A stretch of DNA of 55,397 nt from Rhodobiaceae bacterium (lineage in GTDB: Bacteria > Pseudomonadota > Alphaproteobacteria > Rhizobiales > Aestuariivirgaceae). A program made the translations under genes and the position numbers. The DNA lies in assembly GCA_009885825.1 (NCBI GenBank), contig VFJY01000143.1:1-55397 (forward strand), given 5' to 3'. How positions within the stretch are numbered: the stretch's first letter is position 1; each line of letters starts with the position of its first letter. This document shows, one piece after another, positions 25,999-35,639 of the stretch. The notes below the pieces were generated by a model. It was not told the origin of the DNA. It was given only the letters and a program-made list of their open reading frames with translations, and did no database searches.

Positions 25999-28464
25999 TC
26001 ATGCCCGGGCGCTGTCGCCGGGAACCAGAATCTCACGCTTTCCAGTGCCATTTGCCGAGGAGATAAGGCCCTCTTTCTCCATTCTCTCGATCAGGCTTGC
26101 GGCCTTGTTATAGCCCACCTGCAGCCTTCTCTGGACATAGCTTGTGGACACTTTCTTGTCGCGCAAGACAACGGCCACCGCTTGGTCATACAGCTCGTCG
26201 CCCGATCCGCCGCCCTCCATGCCAAAGGCGGAACCAGTTTCGCCCCCGACTTCATCATCCACTTCCTCGGTCACAGCGTCCAGATATTCCGGCGAACCCT
26301 GGGATTTCAGGAAACTCACGATTTTTTCAACCTCATCATCGGCCACAAACGGCCCGTGCAGGCGGGTGATGCGTCCGCCGCCCGCCATATAGAGCATGTC
26401 ACCCTGGCCCAGGAGCTGCTCGGCCCCCTGCTCGCCGAGGATCGTGCGGCTGTCGATCTTCGATGTCACCTGGAATGAAATGCGCGTCGGGAAGTTGGCC
26501 TTGATCGTGCCGGTGATCACGTCGACCGATGGACGCTGGGTCGCCATCACCACATGGATGCCGGCGGCGCGGGCCATCTGCGCCAGGCGCTGGACTGTGC
26601 CCTCGATATCTTTTCCCGCGACCATCATGAGGTCCGCCATCTCGTCGATGATGACGACGATATAGGGCATGAAGGCCATGTCCATTTGCTCTTGCTCAAA
26701 GATGGGCTCGCCGGTTTCCGCATCGAAGCCGGTCTGCACCGTGCGCGACATTTTTTCGCCCTTGGCCAGCGTCTGCTTCAGCCGGGCGTTGTAACCATCG
26801 ATATTCCGCACACCCACCTTTGACATTTTGCGGTAGCGGTCTTCCATTTCGCGCACCGCCCATTTCAGCGCGACGACGGCTTTGCGGGAGTCGGTGACCA
26901 CGGGGGCGAGAAGATGGGGAATGCCTTCATAAACGGAAAGCTCCAGCATCTTGGGATCAATCATGATGAGCTTGCAGCGCTCCGGCGAAAGACGATAGAG
27001 CAGGGACAGGATCATGGTGTTGATGCCCACGGATTTGCCGGAACCCGTGGTGCCGGCGATCAACAGATGCGGCATGCGCGCCAGATCGGCGAAGATCGGC
27101 TCGCCGCCGATATTCTTGCCCAAGGCGAAAGCCAGGTGCTGGCTGGTGTTCTCGAAAGTCTCAGACGCCAGCATTTCGCGCAGGTAAACGGTTTCGCGCT
27201 TGGCGTTCGGAAGCTCGATGCCGATCACGTTGCGGCCCTGCACGACGGCGACACGGGCCGAGATGGCGCTCATGGAGCGCGCGATGTCATCGGCCAGGCT
27301 GATGACGCGCGATGACTTGATGCCAGGCGCCGGCTCCAACTCATAAAGCGTGACCACGGGTCCGGGCTTCACATTGATGATCTGGCCTTTGACGCCGAAA
27401 TCATCCAGCACGCCTTCCAGCATGCGGGCGTTCTCTTCCAGCACCTCGTCAGACAGATCAATCGATTGCTTGGTGCGCTTGGGCTCAGCCAGCAAGGAGA
27501 GGGGTGGAAATTCAAATTCGCCGGACTTTCCCAGGCGGAGATTGAGCTGGGTTTCCTTCTTTGCTTTCTTGCCTGGTTTTTTGGGCTTTACTTCACGGCT
27601 TACGATCGCTGAAATTTCTTCCTCATTCACTTCGAGGTCCTCGATCTCGTCTTCCTCGATCTCCTCATCGGGAACTGCGATTTTTGCGGCGGGGCGGCGG
27701 CTGGCATTTGCAATCACCGGTTCAATGCGCTGGTCCTCGAGCGCTGCTTTGCGCAAAGGGCGCGGGACCGATGACTTGCGCTTTTGGTTGGCTCGCCAGT
27801 TTGACCAGGCTTCGCGCGCTATCTCGAACAGCGTCACAAAGGAATTCCAGGAGAATCGGATGAGGGCGCTCAGGATTCCCGTTGTTTCAAATTTCGAAAT
27901 GCCTGCGGCGCGCAAAGCGGCCCAGCCGGCTCCATAGGCGCACAGGGCGCCGGTGAATATTTGCGGGAATACTCCTTTGAGTCCCACGGCCAAAAGAGAG
28001 ATCACGGCGCCATTGATGATGTCGCCAGAGTTGCCGCCGAGACCCGCCGCCAGCGACCAGGTGGAAGGTGCGGGAATTGCGGCAAAGGCGCTGCAGGCAA
28101 AAAATGTGGCGGCGAACCACAGGATTGTGGTTAGAATCAAGCGCTCGGGCTGCCCATGGCCGAGGAGTTTCACCACCCAGGCCATGGGAATTCCGATCCA
28201 GACCAATACGCCAAGTCCCATGAGCTGCATCAATTCATCGGCGATCACGGCACCGGGGTAGCCCAGCAAATTCCCGGCTGTCCGGTCAGTCGCATGATTG
28301 AGCGAGGGGTCGTTCACCGACCATGTTGCAAGCGCGATGGCGATGAGGACAAGGGCAGCAAACAAACCCAGTCCAGTGAGTTCGTAAAGCCTGTGGCGAA
28401 TGAAACGACGCAACGCCGTTGGAATGGCGCTGTCGTCGGTATCATAGGAGCGGTTGTAGGCCAT
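25999..28464 (-). CDS. ftsK: DNA translocase FtsK
   Basis: FtsK is the septal double-strand DNA pump that completes chromosome segregation. The 821-aa protein has N-terminal transmembrane helices (LTGLGLFAALVLIAIALATW and three further hydrophobic runs up to about residue 190) and an acidic/basic linker (EEIEEDEIEDLEVNEEE). The motor domain includes Walker A TTGSGKSVG (about 470-478), VIIDEMADLMM and QRPSVDVITG, and a C-terminal gamma winged helix that reads KOPS (VLRDKKVSTSYVQRRLQVGY). An ATG five codons upstream (28479) exists, but GGTGGAG precedes the ATG at 28464 with proper spacing. Confidence 0.96.
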   Translation of the reverse strand: MAYNRSYDTDDSAIPTALRRFIRHRLYELTGLGLFAALVLIAIALATWSVNDPSLNHATDRTAGNLLGYPGAVIADELMQLMGLGVLVWIGIPMAWVVKLLGHGQPERLILTTILWFAATFFACSAFAAIPAPSTWSLAAGLGGNSGDIINGAVISLLAVGLKGVFPQIFTGALCAYGAGWAALRAAGISKFETTGILSALIRFSWNSFVTLFEIAREAWSNWRANQKRKSSVPRPLRKAALEDQRIEPVIANASRRPAAKIAVPDEEIEEDEIEDLEVNEEEISAIVSREVKPKKPGKKAKKETQLNLRLGKSGEFEFPPLSLLAEPKRTKQSIDLSDEVLEENARMLEGVLDDFGVKGQIINVKPGPVVTLYELEPAPGIKSSRVISLADDIARSMSAISARVAVVQGRNVIGIELPNAKRETVYLREMLASETFENTSQHLAFALGKNIGGEPIFADLARMPHLLIAGTTGSGKSVGINTMILSLLYRLSPERCKLIMIDPKMLELSVYEGIPHLLAPVVTDSRKAVVALKWAVREMEDRYRKMSKVGVRNIDGYNARLKQTLAKGEKMSRTVQTGFDAETGEPIFEQEQMDMAFMPYIVVIIDEMADLMMVAGKDIEGTVQRLAQMARAAGIHVVMATQRPSVDVITGTIKANFPTRISFQVTSKIDSRTILGEQGAEQLLGQGDMLYMAGGGRITRLHGPFVADDEVEKIVSFLKSQGSPEYLDAVTEEVDDEVGGETGSAFGMEGGGSGDELYDQAVAVVLRDKKVSTSYVQRRLQVGYNKAASLIERMEKEGLISSANGTGKREILVPGDSARA

Positions 28465-28566
28465 CGCATTCTCCACCATCCCACAAAATCAATTCGCGGG
28501 GCCATAACAAATAGTTAATGGTAGTTTGAAGCGACATGGTTAAATCGCGGTTAAGCCTGCCCCACG

Positions 28567-28590
28567 AAAAAAACGCCCCCGAGGGGGCGC
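28567..28590 (-). terminator. Intrinsic terminator of glnK-amtB
   Basis: On the minus strand the sequence reads CGCCCC-CTCG-GGGGCG (28574-28589), a GC-rich stem of six to seven pairs, followed by a run of seven T residues (28573-28567). It starts about 30 bases beyond the amtB stop (28618). It is the clearest intrinsic terminator in the window. Confidence 0.85.
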
Positions 28591-28617
28591 TTTGCAGTTT
28601 GGTCGGGGGAAAACTTA

Positions 28618-30132
28618 TTAGGAGTAGGCGCGCTCGCCGTGGGAGCCGATGTCGAGGCCCTCGCGCTCCTGCTGCTCGTCGACGCGCAAACCAATCGTGA
28701 ATTTGCAGATCATGAGGGCTACATAGCTGACAACGCCTGACAGGATCACGGCGGTGAGAACGGCCACAACTTGCGCATACATCTGGGCCGAGAAGGAGTA
28801 CTCGAAGAGCTTGGTGGATGTATCGGTTGCCAGATAGTCGGTCACCCCCATGCCGCCCAACGCCGGATTTACGAAGACACCAGTGAGCAAAGCGCCCAGA
28901 ATGCCGCCAACACCGTGGACACCGAAGACATCCAAAGCGTCGTCATAGCCAAGCTTGGCCTTGAGCCAGACCACGGCCCAGAGGCAGACAAATCCGGCAA
29001 GGAGGCCGATGACAACGCCACCCATGGGACCAACCCAGCCGCATGCCGGCGTAATTGCCACAAGACCGGCGACAGCGCCGGAGGCGGCGCCGAGCAAGCT
29101 CGGATGGCCGCGGGTCAGCCATTCACCGGCGGTCCAGGCAAGGGTCGCAGCCGCAGTTGCGAGGATGGTGTTGAGAACAACAAGACCCGTCAAACCATTG
29201 GCTTCGAGGTTTGATCCGGCATTGAAGCCAAACCAACCCACCCACAGAAGGCTTGCGCCAATCATGGTCATGGTGAGATTGTGAGGCGCCATGGCTTCCT
29301 TGCCGTAACCAACGCGTCTGCCGAGAACGATGGCGCAAACGAGGCCTGCGATGCCGGCGTTGATGTGAACCACGGTGCCACCGGCGAAGTCGATGGCGCC
29401 CTTGTTGAACAGCCAGCCATTCGCGGCATTTGCCGCAGAGCCATAGTCAGCGAGGACAAGAGCCTTGGCTGCGTCATCGGTTGCGGCGGCCAGCTTCGCC
29501 AGGAAGTCTGCGGCGGCGGTTTCACCGACGGCTGCGTTCACAGCATCGATGTTTTCAGCGCTCAGCGTGAAGGCATCGGGGCCCGCCCACCACCAGACCA
29601 TATGGGCGATTGGCAGATAGGCGAAGGTGAACCACAGAACCATGAACAGAAGCACGGCCGAAAATTTCATGCGCTCGGCGAAGGCGCCGACGATGAGGGC
29701 CGGCGTGATCGCCGCGAAGGTCAGCTGGAAGATCACATAGGTGAATTCAGGAATGTAGACTTCCTTCGAGAAGGTTGCGGCGAGCGTGCTGATGTCCACG
29801 CCTGCGAGGAAGGCCTTGGAGAAGCCGCCAAAGAAGGCTGTGCCATTGGTGAAGGCCACCGAATAGCCATAGGCGAACCAGAGGATGGAAATCAGGCAGA
29901 AGCACATGAACACCTGCATGAGGACCGAGAGGATGTTCTTCGACCGCACGAGGCCGCCATAGAACAGGGCAAGGCCCGGGATGGTCATCAGGATGACGAG
30001 GACAGTCGAGATCAACATCCATGTCGTGTCGCCCTTGTTGACGGTCGCGGCGGCAAGAGCGGGAGCCGCAGGCAGAAGCGTTGACAGCGTCAGCCCCGCT
30101 GGAACGGCCCATAATTTTGATAGAAGTTTCAT
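28618..30132 (-). CDS. amtB: Ammonium transporter
   Basis: AmtB conducts ammonia across the inner membrane. It has a signal-peptide-like first segment, PGLALFYGGLVRSKN, FAYLPIAHMVWWW, DFAGGTVVHINAGIAGLVCAIVLG, a WVGWFGFNAGSN pore segment and DALDVFGVHGVGGILGALLTGVF (twin-His region), all typical. The loop between HMVWWWAGPDAF and GAIDFAGG is about 60 residues longer than in E. coli AmtB, an Ala-rich insertion. The 504-aa start at 30132 has AAAGGA seven bases upstream; the ATG two codons earlier (30138) overlaps that site. It is 23 bp downstream of glnK. Confidence 0.96.
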   Translation of the reverse strand: MKLLSKLWAVPAGLTLSTLLPAAPALAAATVNKGDTTWMLISTVLVILMTIPGLALFYGGLVRSKNILSVLMQVFMCFCLISILWFAYGYSVAFTNGTAFFGGFSKAFLAGVDISTLAATFSKEVYIPEFTYVIFQLTFAAITPALIVGAFAERMKFSAVLLFMVLWFTFAYLPIAHMVWWWAGPDAFTLSAENIDAVNAAVGETAAADFLAKLAAATDDAAKALVLADYGSAANAANGWLFNKGAIDFAGGTVVHINAGIAGLVCAIVLGRRVGYGKEAMAPHNLTMTMIGASLLWVGWFGFNAGSNLEANGLTGLVVLNTILATAAATLAWTAGEWLTRGHPSLLGAASGAVAGLVAITPACGWVGPMGGVVIGLLAGFVCLWAVVWLKAKLGYDDALDVFGVHGVGGILGALLTGVFVNPALGGMGVTDYLATDTSTKLFEYSFSAQMYAQVVAVLTAVILSGVVSYVALMICKFTIGLRVDEQQEREGLDIGSHGERAYS

Positions 30133-30155
30133 TTCCATGTCCTTTGCTTGGATTG

Positions 30156-30543
<388 letters not shown>

Positions 30544-30710
30544 ACTTGCAGAGCAGTTAGTATATTGTTTTTATTAGACAAATGTTTTTGTCGAGGCTCA
30601 CTTGACGAAAGCTCTGCAATTTTTTTGAACAAACTATGAAAAATGCTTAAATTTTGTGCATGTTTTTGTCACACTTGACGGGCAGGCTTTAAGCGCGTTT
30701 TTTGTATCGC

Positions 30711-31946
30711 ATGGCTCGGCGTTTTGATGTGATCATTGTGGGTGCGGCGCTCAATGGGCTGGTGGCGGCGTTGGCCTTGGGGGGCGCAAGAGCGAGGCGT
30801 CCGCTATCTGTCGCCGTCATCGATGCTGTCGATCCATACCAAAAGGTTCTGAACAGCCATGACGCGCGCGCGTCCGCGATTACGGCGAGTTCCAAACGCA
30901 TGTTCGAAGCCCTGGGCCTCTGGGAAGGGATTTCCCCCCATGCGCAGGACATGCGGGAAATTATTGTGACCGATGGAAATGGCAGCCCGGAAAACAGGCC
31001 AACGCTGCTGCAATTTGGCAACCAGCATAACGCGCGGAATGTCACGGCCTGCATGGTGGAAAATTCGCGCCTGCTGGAAGGTTTGCTGGCGGGCACCAAG
31101 CCGCCAAACATCGAACTCGTTATCGGCCATGGTGTTGCCGAACAAAGCTTCGGACCGGGCCTGGCGAAACTGACGCTTGTGAACGGCGAGCAATTTTCCT
31201 GCAGTCTGATCATTGCCGCAGACGGCGCGAAATCGGCGATGCGAAGTGCGGCGAATATTGAGCTTGTCGGCTGGACCTATGACCAAATGGGTCTTGTCGT
31301 TTCCTTTGTGCATGATGCGCCGCATGGGGGCCGGGCGGAGGAACATTTCACGCCATCAGGGCCGTTTGCGATTTTGCCGCTTGCTGGAAACAGGTCTTCA
31401 ATTGTGTGGACCAAGCGGACGGAGGAAGCCAGGCGCTTGCTGGCGCTATCGCCGGCAGACTTTGCCGTGGAACTGCAAGCGCAGGTGGGCAGTCATCTTG
31501 GAAAAATTGCAGTGATCGGATGCCCGCAAGCCTATCCGCTCTCCATGTTCTTTGCGAGACAGTTTCATGGGCCCCGTCTGGCGCTCATCGGCGATGCCGC
31601 CCATGTCATCCACCCCTTGGCAGGACTAGGGCTCAATCTGGGATTGCGCGATGCGGCGGCCCTGGCTGAATGTGTGGGCGATGCCTACACGCTGGGGCAG
31701 GACATTGGCGGGCAGGACGTGTTGGAGCGCTATACGGCGTGGCGGCGCTTCGACACGGTCGCCACCGCAGCCAGCCTTGATGGCATCAACCGGCTCTTTT
31801 CCAACGACAATTCATTTCTGCGGATCGCGCGGGATGCCGCGCTCAGAACAACGAATCAAATCGCCGGATTGAAACAGGCCTTCGCGCGGGAAGCGGCGGG
31901 CCAGACGGGCGATCTTCCCAAGCTCTTGCGCGGCGAAAATATCTAG
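30711..31946 (+). CDS. UbiH/UbiF/Coq6-type FAD monooxygenase
   Basis: A 411-aa flavoprotein hydroxylase of the ubiquinone-synthesis type. The N-terminal ADP-binding loop is VIIVGAALNG, a GxAxxG form in which the central Gly is Ala. The second FAD motif GDAAHVIHPLAGLGLNLGLRD is canonical (usual AGQG here is AGLG), as is the intermediate LIIAADGAKSAMR (the DG motif). The most likely function is hydroxylation of the quinone ring, but the position is not decided. I take the ATG at 30711; a TTG at 30702 would add three residues. It is divergent from glnK and converges on the DUF971 gene with a 4-bp overlap. Confidence 0.88.
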   Translation: MARRFDVIIVGAALNGLVAALALGGARARRPLSVAVIDAVDPYQKVLNSHDARASAITASSKRMFEALGLWEGISPHAQDMREIIVTDGNGSPENRPTLLQFGNQHNARNVTACMVENSRLLEGLLAGTKPPNIELVIGHGVAEQSFGPGLAKLTLVNGEQFSCSLIIAADGAKSAMRSAANIELVGWTYDQMGLVVSFVHDAPHGGRAEEHFTPSGPFAILPLAGNRSSIVWTKRTEEARRLLALSPADFAVELQAQVGSHLGKIAVIGCPQAYPLSMFFARQFHGPRLALIGDAAHVIHPLAGLGLNLGLRDAAALAECVGDAYTLGQDIGGQDVLERYTAWRRFDTVATAASLDGINRLFSNDNSFLRIARDAALRTTNQIAGLKQAFAREAAGQTGDLPKLLRGENI

Positions 31947-32299
31947 CCGCGGGTCTTGCCGGCGTCCGACAGTTTCTTGAGATAGCCGGACCAGATTTGC
32001 TCATGTTCCCGGCCAAGCTTGGCCAAATAATTCCAGGTGAACAAGCCTGTGGAATGGCCATCGCTGAAAACAATGCGCAGGGCGTAGGTCCCCACGGGTT
32101 CCAGCCGCGACATTGAAACCTGGCGCTTGCCGCTCACCAGTTGCTCCTGGCCTGGACCATGGCCCTTGACTTCGGCGCTGGGGCTTTCGACACGAAGATA
32201 TTCCGCATCCAGATCAAAAACCTCGCCCGTGTCAAAGTGAATTGACAACACACGCCCCTGGTTTCTGGACTTCAGTTCCGTTGGCCAGGGGTCAGCCAT
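31943..32299 (-). CDS. DUF971 protein (GBBH-like N-terminal domain)
   Basis: A 118-aa protein with the DUF971 pattern ([58 protein letters not shown]). The fold is the N-terminal domain of gamma-butyrobetaine hydroxylase. Stand-alone members lie near mrp/apbC or Trm112 genes in many proteobacteria, and iron-sulfur handling has been suggested. The start ATG at 32299-32297 overlaps the Trm112 gene by 8 bp. It is last in the trx-LON-trm112-DUF971 run. Confidence 0.87.
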   Translation of the reverse strand: MADPWPTELKSRNQGRVLSIHFDTGEVFDLDAEYLRVESPSAEVKGHGPGQEQLVSGKRQVSMSRLEPVGTYALRIVFSDGHSTGLFTWNYLAKLGREHEQIWSGYLKKLSDAGKTRG

Positions 32300-32480
32300 C
32301 TTTGAGTTCGCGGGCCTCATCGGCGAGCATGATGGGAATGCCGTCGCGGATGGGGTAGGCGAGGCCCGCCGCCCGGGAAACCAGTTCCTGCTTGTCCGCA
32401 TCATAGACGAGCCGGGTTTTAGTCAAGGGGCAAACCAGGAGCTCGAGCAGCTTGGGATCGACTTTGCGGGGCTCAGTCAA
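32292..32480 (-). CDS. Trm112-family protein (YcaR type)
   Basis: A 62-aa protein with the Trm112 pattern: [19 protein letters not shown], then [22 protein letters not shown]. coli YcaR has CPVC and a further Cys; here only one Cys remains (CPLTK) and LVS replaces LIC, so a zinc site of the usual type is unlikely. Trm112 acts as an activator or scaffold for methyltransferases in archaea and eukaryotes; the bacterial role is poorly defined. It is coupled to DUF971 downstream and starts 10 bp after the LON gene. Confidence 0.88.
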   Translation of the reverse strand: MTEPRKVDPKLLELLVCPLTKTRLVYDADKQELVSRAAGLAYPIRDGIPIMLADEARELKDG

Positions 32481-32490
32481 TGGAAAATCC

Positions 32491-33153
32491 CTATTGCAGG
32501 CTATGCCGCTTGCCGGAGAATGATTTTGACAAGGCGATTTCAGTCAGCGCCACCAGAACCTCGGCGCGGGTTTTCAAATCGGGCGCTTCCAACAGGGCCT
32601 GTTTTTCCTGCGCCGGATAGGGCGCCAGCAACGACAGGGTGTTGACCAGAACTTCCGTCGAGGCGGCGTCAATTTCGCTCCAGTCGGCGTTCATGTTGTT
32701 GGCGTTCAAGTAGTCCTTGAATGCGGTCAGCAGGGCTGGCCGGTTCACTTCGCTGGCGCCCACATCCATCACCAGGTCAATTTCGAAAGACTTGAAATCG
32801 GCGATCACCTTGCGGTAGGGTGCCCGCGTCTTCACCTCGCGGATGATCGAAAAGCGGCTGATGCCGGTGAGGGTGATCAGCATGCGCCCATCGGGGGTCT
32901 CCGTATAGGATGTCACTCTTCCGGCGCATCCAACTTTCATCAAGCCCTGTTCATCGCCCGTATCATCCGTAGGCTGAATAATCCCGATGATGCGCCCGCC
33001 TGATATCGCGTCGGAAATCATCCGAATGTAGCGGGGCTCGAATATGTTCAGCGGCAAGTCGGCGCGCGGCAAAAGCAGGGCTCCCGACAACGGAAATATC
33101 GGCAGTGTCTCCGGCAAATCGCCCGGCACATTATAGTCTTTCAAGAATTTCAT
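32491..33153 (-). CDS. LON substrate-binding-domain protein
   Basis: A 220-aa protein that consists of a LON N-domain only: [53 protein letters not shown], and a helical C-terminal part. No ATPase or protease domain is present. Such proteins may bind unfolded or degron-bearing proteins. The reading can extend to a GTG at 33165, but GAGG precedes the ATG at 33153 with six-base spacing, so I choose the latter. It follows the thioredoxin/TPR gene closely. Confidence 0.9.
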   Translation of the reverse strand: MKFLKDYNVPGDLPETLPIFPLSGALLLPRADLPLNIFEPRYIRMISDAISGGRIIGIIQPTDDTGDEQGLMKVGCAGRVTSYTETPDGRMLITLTGISRFSIIREVKTRAPYRKVIADFKSFEIDLVMDVGASEVNRPALLTAFKDYLNANNMNADWSEIDAASTEVLVNTLSLLAPYPAQEKQALLEAPDLKTRAEVLVALTEIALSKSFSGKRHSLQ

Positions 33154-33161
33154 TTTTTTCC

Positions 33162-34082
33162 TCACGCGAAAAGAAGCGCTGACAGCTTGCGGCGGCCGGC
33201 CAGTGTGAATTCATCCTTTGGTCCCCAGGCGTCAAAAAACTGCACCAGTTGCTTGCGCGCCGCGTCCTCGTTCCAGTCACGCTTCTTGCGAATGACATGG
33301 AGTAGTTGTTCAGTGGCTTCGGCTCTTTGACCCGCGCCATTCAAGGCGACGGCAAGCTCAAGGCGCTTGGCGAAGTCATCGGGATTGGCGGTTATCTCCG
33401 CCTGAAGCGTATCAACCACGCTGGTGTCCACCGGGTTGAGCGCCAACTCAAGCGCGGCTTTGGCGCTGATGACGTCGGGATTGGCGGCCTTGTCGCCGGG
33501 CACATGCTTGAGCGTCCCGGCGGCGCCCTCCAAATCGCCCATTTCGATCTGGCACTTCGCCAGGTTTGCGAGCGCTGAAACATTGGCGGGATCCGCGCTG
33601 AGAACCTGGGCTAAAATGTCGGCGGCCTCTTCAAACGCCTTGCGCCCGATGGCCTCCAGGGCAGCTTGCAGCGCCCCGGCGATTTCTTCAGCCAAGGAGC
33701 CCTTGTTGCCAAGCTTGTCGATGAACTGCTTGACCTGGCTTTCAGGCAAGGCGCCCATGAAACCATCGATGGGCTGGCCGTCCACAAAGGCGAAGACGGC
33801 TGGGATGGATTGCACACGCAACTGGGCGGCAATCTGCTGATTCTCATCCACATTGATTTTCACCAACCGCACCTTGCCGTTGGCTTGTTTGACCGCTTTC
33901 TCAAGAATGGGTGTCAGCTGCTTGCAGGGGCCGCACCAGGGGGCCCAGAAATCCACCAAAACCGGAACTTTTTTCGATGCCTCAATGACATCGAGCATGA
34001 AACCCTTGGTGTCAGAGTCCTTGATGAGATCCGCTGGCGGAATGCCAGCCTTCGCGTTCTGTCCGATAATCATGGTGTCCAT
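33162..34082 (-). CDS. CnoX-like thioredoxin with TPR tail
   Basis: A 306-aa protein with a thioredoxin fold at about residues 20-130, active-site WCGPC (49-53, FWAPWCGPCKQLTPIL), and VQSIPAVFAF with the cis-Pro. About 150 helical TPR-like residues follow (EAADILAQVLSADPANVSALANLA, ...GDLEGAAGTLKHVP). CnoX/YbbN of E. coli has the same layout and works as a GroEL-linked redox chaperone, although its active site is degenerate there; here both cysteines are intact. It is in an operon with LON-domain, Trm112 and DUF971 genes. Confidence 0.92.
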   Translation of the reverse strand: MDTMIIGQNAKAGIPPADLIKDSDTKGFMLDVIEASKKVPVLVDFWAPWCGPCKQLTPILEKAVKQANGKVRLVKINVDENQQIAAQLRVQSIPAVFAFVDGQPIDGFMGALPESQVKQFIDKLGNKGSLAEEIAGALQAALEAIGRKAFEEAADILAQVLSADPANVSALANLAKCQIEMGDLEGAAGTLKHVPGDKAANPDVISAKAALELALNPVDTSVVDTLQAEITANPDDFAKRLELAVALNGAGQRAEATEQLLHVIRKKRDWNEDAARKQLVQFFDAWGPKDEFTLAGRRKLSALLFA

Positions 34083-34133
34083 TGTCCGGATATTAGCCGA
34101 TAATTGTTTAGAAATGGCAATTTTATTGTGAAA

Positions 34134-34637
34134 TTACAATATTGCATCCGCCACTGCGACAACGCGCGGCGCATGGCCACAGGATTTGATGAAAATCACC
34201 AGGTCAGCCGCCTTGATGCTGGTGGTGGCGTCGTTTTTCAGGGGATGAAAATTCAGCAGGTCCATGGCCATCATTTGCGCGTCAAGGATGACATTGGCGC
34301 GAACGGCCTTGTCATTTATCAGCCCGAAAGGCGTCACCGAACCGGGCTCCAGGCCCAGAACCTCCATGAGCAGTTCCGGCTTTCCAAAGGACAGCCGACG
34401 CGAGCCAATTTTCGCAGGCGCCGCCTTCAAATCAACGCGCGCGTCTTCGAGGCAGACGATCAGCCACAAAAACCCCTTTTCATCCCGGCAAAAAAGGTTC
34501 TTGCAATGGCCGCCGGGGATGCCGTCGTGGACCTTTCGCGCCTCCTCGACGGTGAAAACCGGAGCGTGGGATTTGGTGGTGGCCGCAATTCCCAAATCCT
34601 CGAAACGTTGAAACAGGTCATCACGGCTGGCTGGCAT
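34134..34637 (-). CDS. ProX/YbaK-type tRNA-editing deacylase
   Basis: A 167-aa member of the YbaK/ProX editing family, which hydrolyses misacylated Ala-tRNA-Pro or Cys-tRNA-Pro. The pattern KSHAPVFTVEEARKV, GGHCKNLFCRDEKGF, KIGSRRLSFG, LGLEPGSVTPFGLIND and VNLHPL-like NFHPLKN agrees with prolyl-tRNA deacylase PrdX/ProX. The ATG at 34637 is chosen over the longer reading from 34673. It is 51 bp upstream of the thioredoxin gene, on the same strand. Confidence 0.9.
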   Translation of the reverse strand: MPASRDDLFQRFEDLGIAATTKSHAPVFTVEEARKVHDGIPGGHCKNLFCRDEKGFLWLIVCLEDARVDLKAAPAKIGSRRLSFGKPELLMEVLGLEPGSVTPFGLINDKAVRANVILDAQMMAMDLLNFHPLKNDATTSIKAADLVIFIKSCGHAPRVVAVADAIL

Positions 34638-34750
34638 GGCTATCAATTCTCGCAAAAAACAAAACGCTGGCACCTGCTATTGCATTTACGTCCATCCTGG
34701 GCAATAAGACACCTCACCTCGCTGGGTTCTTCCGGCGTCTCATACGCTCA

Positions 34751-34825
<75 letters not shown>

Positions 34826-34858
34826 GTATTCAGAATCTGTAAATTTGATTTTTGGCGG

Positions 34859-35563
34859 TTATTTTTCTTTAACACTCATTACAAAATCGGCCACTTCGCC
34901 GAAATGCTTGAGCTGTTTGAAGCGCGGGTGATCTGCTGGCGCATTCGCGTACTCGAGCGCCCATGTCAAAGCGTGGGGGATGAATGCAGCCCAGCTTCCG
35001 GCTGATAGCGCTGGCACAATGTCGGACTTCAGGGAATTGCCAATCATCATGGCGCGTCCGGGACCATGGCCATGCCTCGTGAATATGGTCCTGTAGGTTT
35101 CGGCCGTCTTGTCGCTGACGATTTCAATGCCGTGGAACAAGTCTTCAAGGCCAGACTGGGCCAGTTTGCGCTCCTGGTCGAAGAGGTCGCCCTTGGTGAT
35201 GAGAACAAGACGATAGACCCCGCCCAATATTTTTAACCCCGCTTGGACATGGGGAAGAAGCTCGATGGGGTGGCTGCCCATTTCCCGCCCGGCATTCAGG
35301 ATTTCCTGCAGGGTAGATGCAGGCACTTTGCCGCCGGTCACTTCGATGGCGGTTTCAATCATTGCCAACGTAAAACCTTTGATGCCGAAACCGTAGAACT
35401 TCAGGTTTCTTTTCTCGGCTTCCAGCAGGCGTTCCTTCAAGTGACCGGCACCCGCGTAGTCTTCCAAAAGCTCAACAAAGCGCGCTTCCGACAGTTTGAA
35501 AAACTGCTCGCTTTGCCAAAGCGTGTCGTCAGCGTCTACGCCAATTGTTGAAAGTCTGCTCAT
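34859..35563 (-). CDS. HAD-superfamily hydrolase
   Basis: A 234-aa HAD enzyme. Motif I is VDADDTLW (nucleophile D10, acid D12), motif II LVLITKGD (T), motif III the Lys of SDKTAETYR, and motif IV GNSLKSDIVPALSAG. A helical cap follows motif I. The substrate is not predictable; phosphatases and dehalogenases share this pattern. It converges on tRNA-Gly and is divergent from the permease gene, 76 bp apart. Confidence 0.9.
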   Translation of the reverse strand: MSRLSTIGVDADDTLWQSEQFFKLSEARFVELLEDYAGAGHLKERLLEAEKRNLKFYGFGIKGFTLAMIETAIEVTGGKVPASTLQEILNAGREMGSHPIELLPHVQAGLKILGGVYRLVLITKGDLFDQERKLAQSGLEDLFHGIEIVSDKTAETYRTIFTRHGHGPGRAMMIGNSLKSDIVPALSAGSWAAFIPHALTWALEYANAPADHPRFKQLKHFGEVADFVMSVKEK

Positions 35564-35639
35564 TCACGACCACTCTTGTCAGGCAGCAGCTTAATGGAGC
35601 AAGGTGGGCGATCCAAGGCTGAATATAATCAGGACCAAG

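Noticed and set aside
29281-30084. 267-codon plus-strand ORF over amtB
   Set aside because: Antisense shadow of amtB, rich in Gly/Glu/Asp/His from reverse reading of hydrophobic helices.
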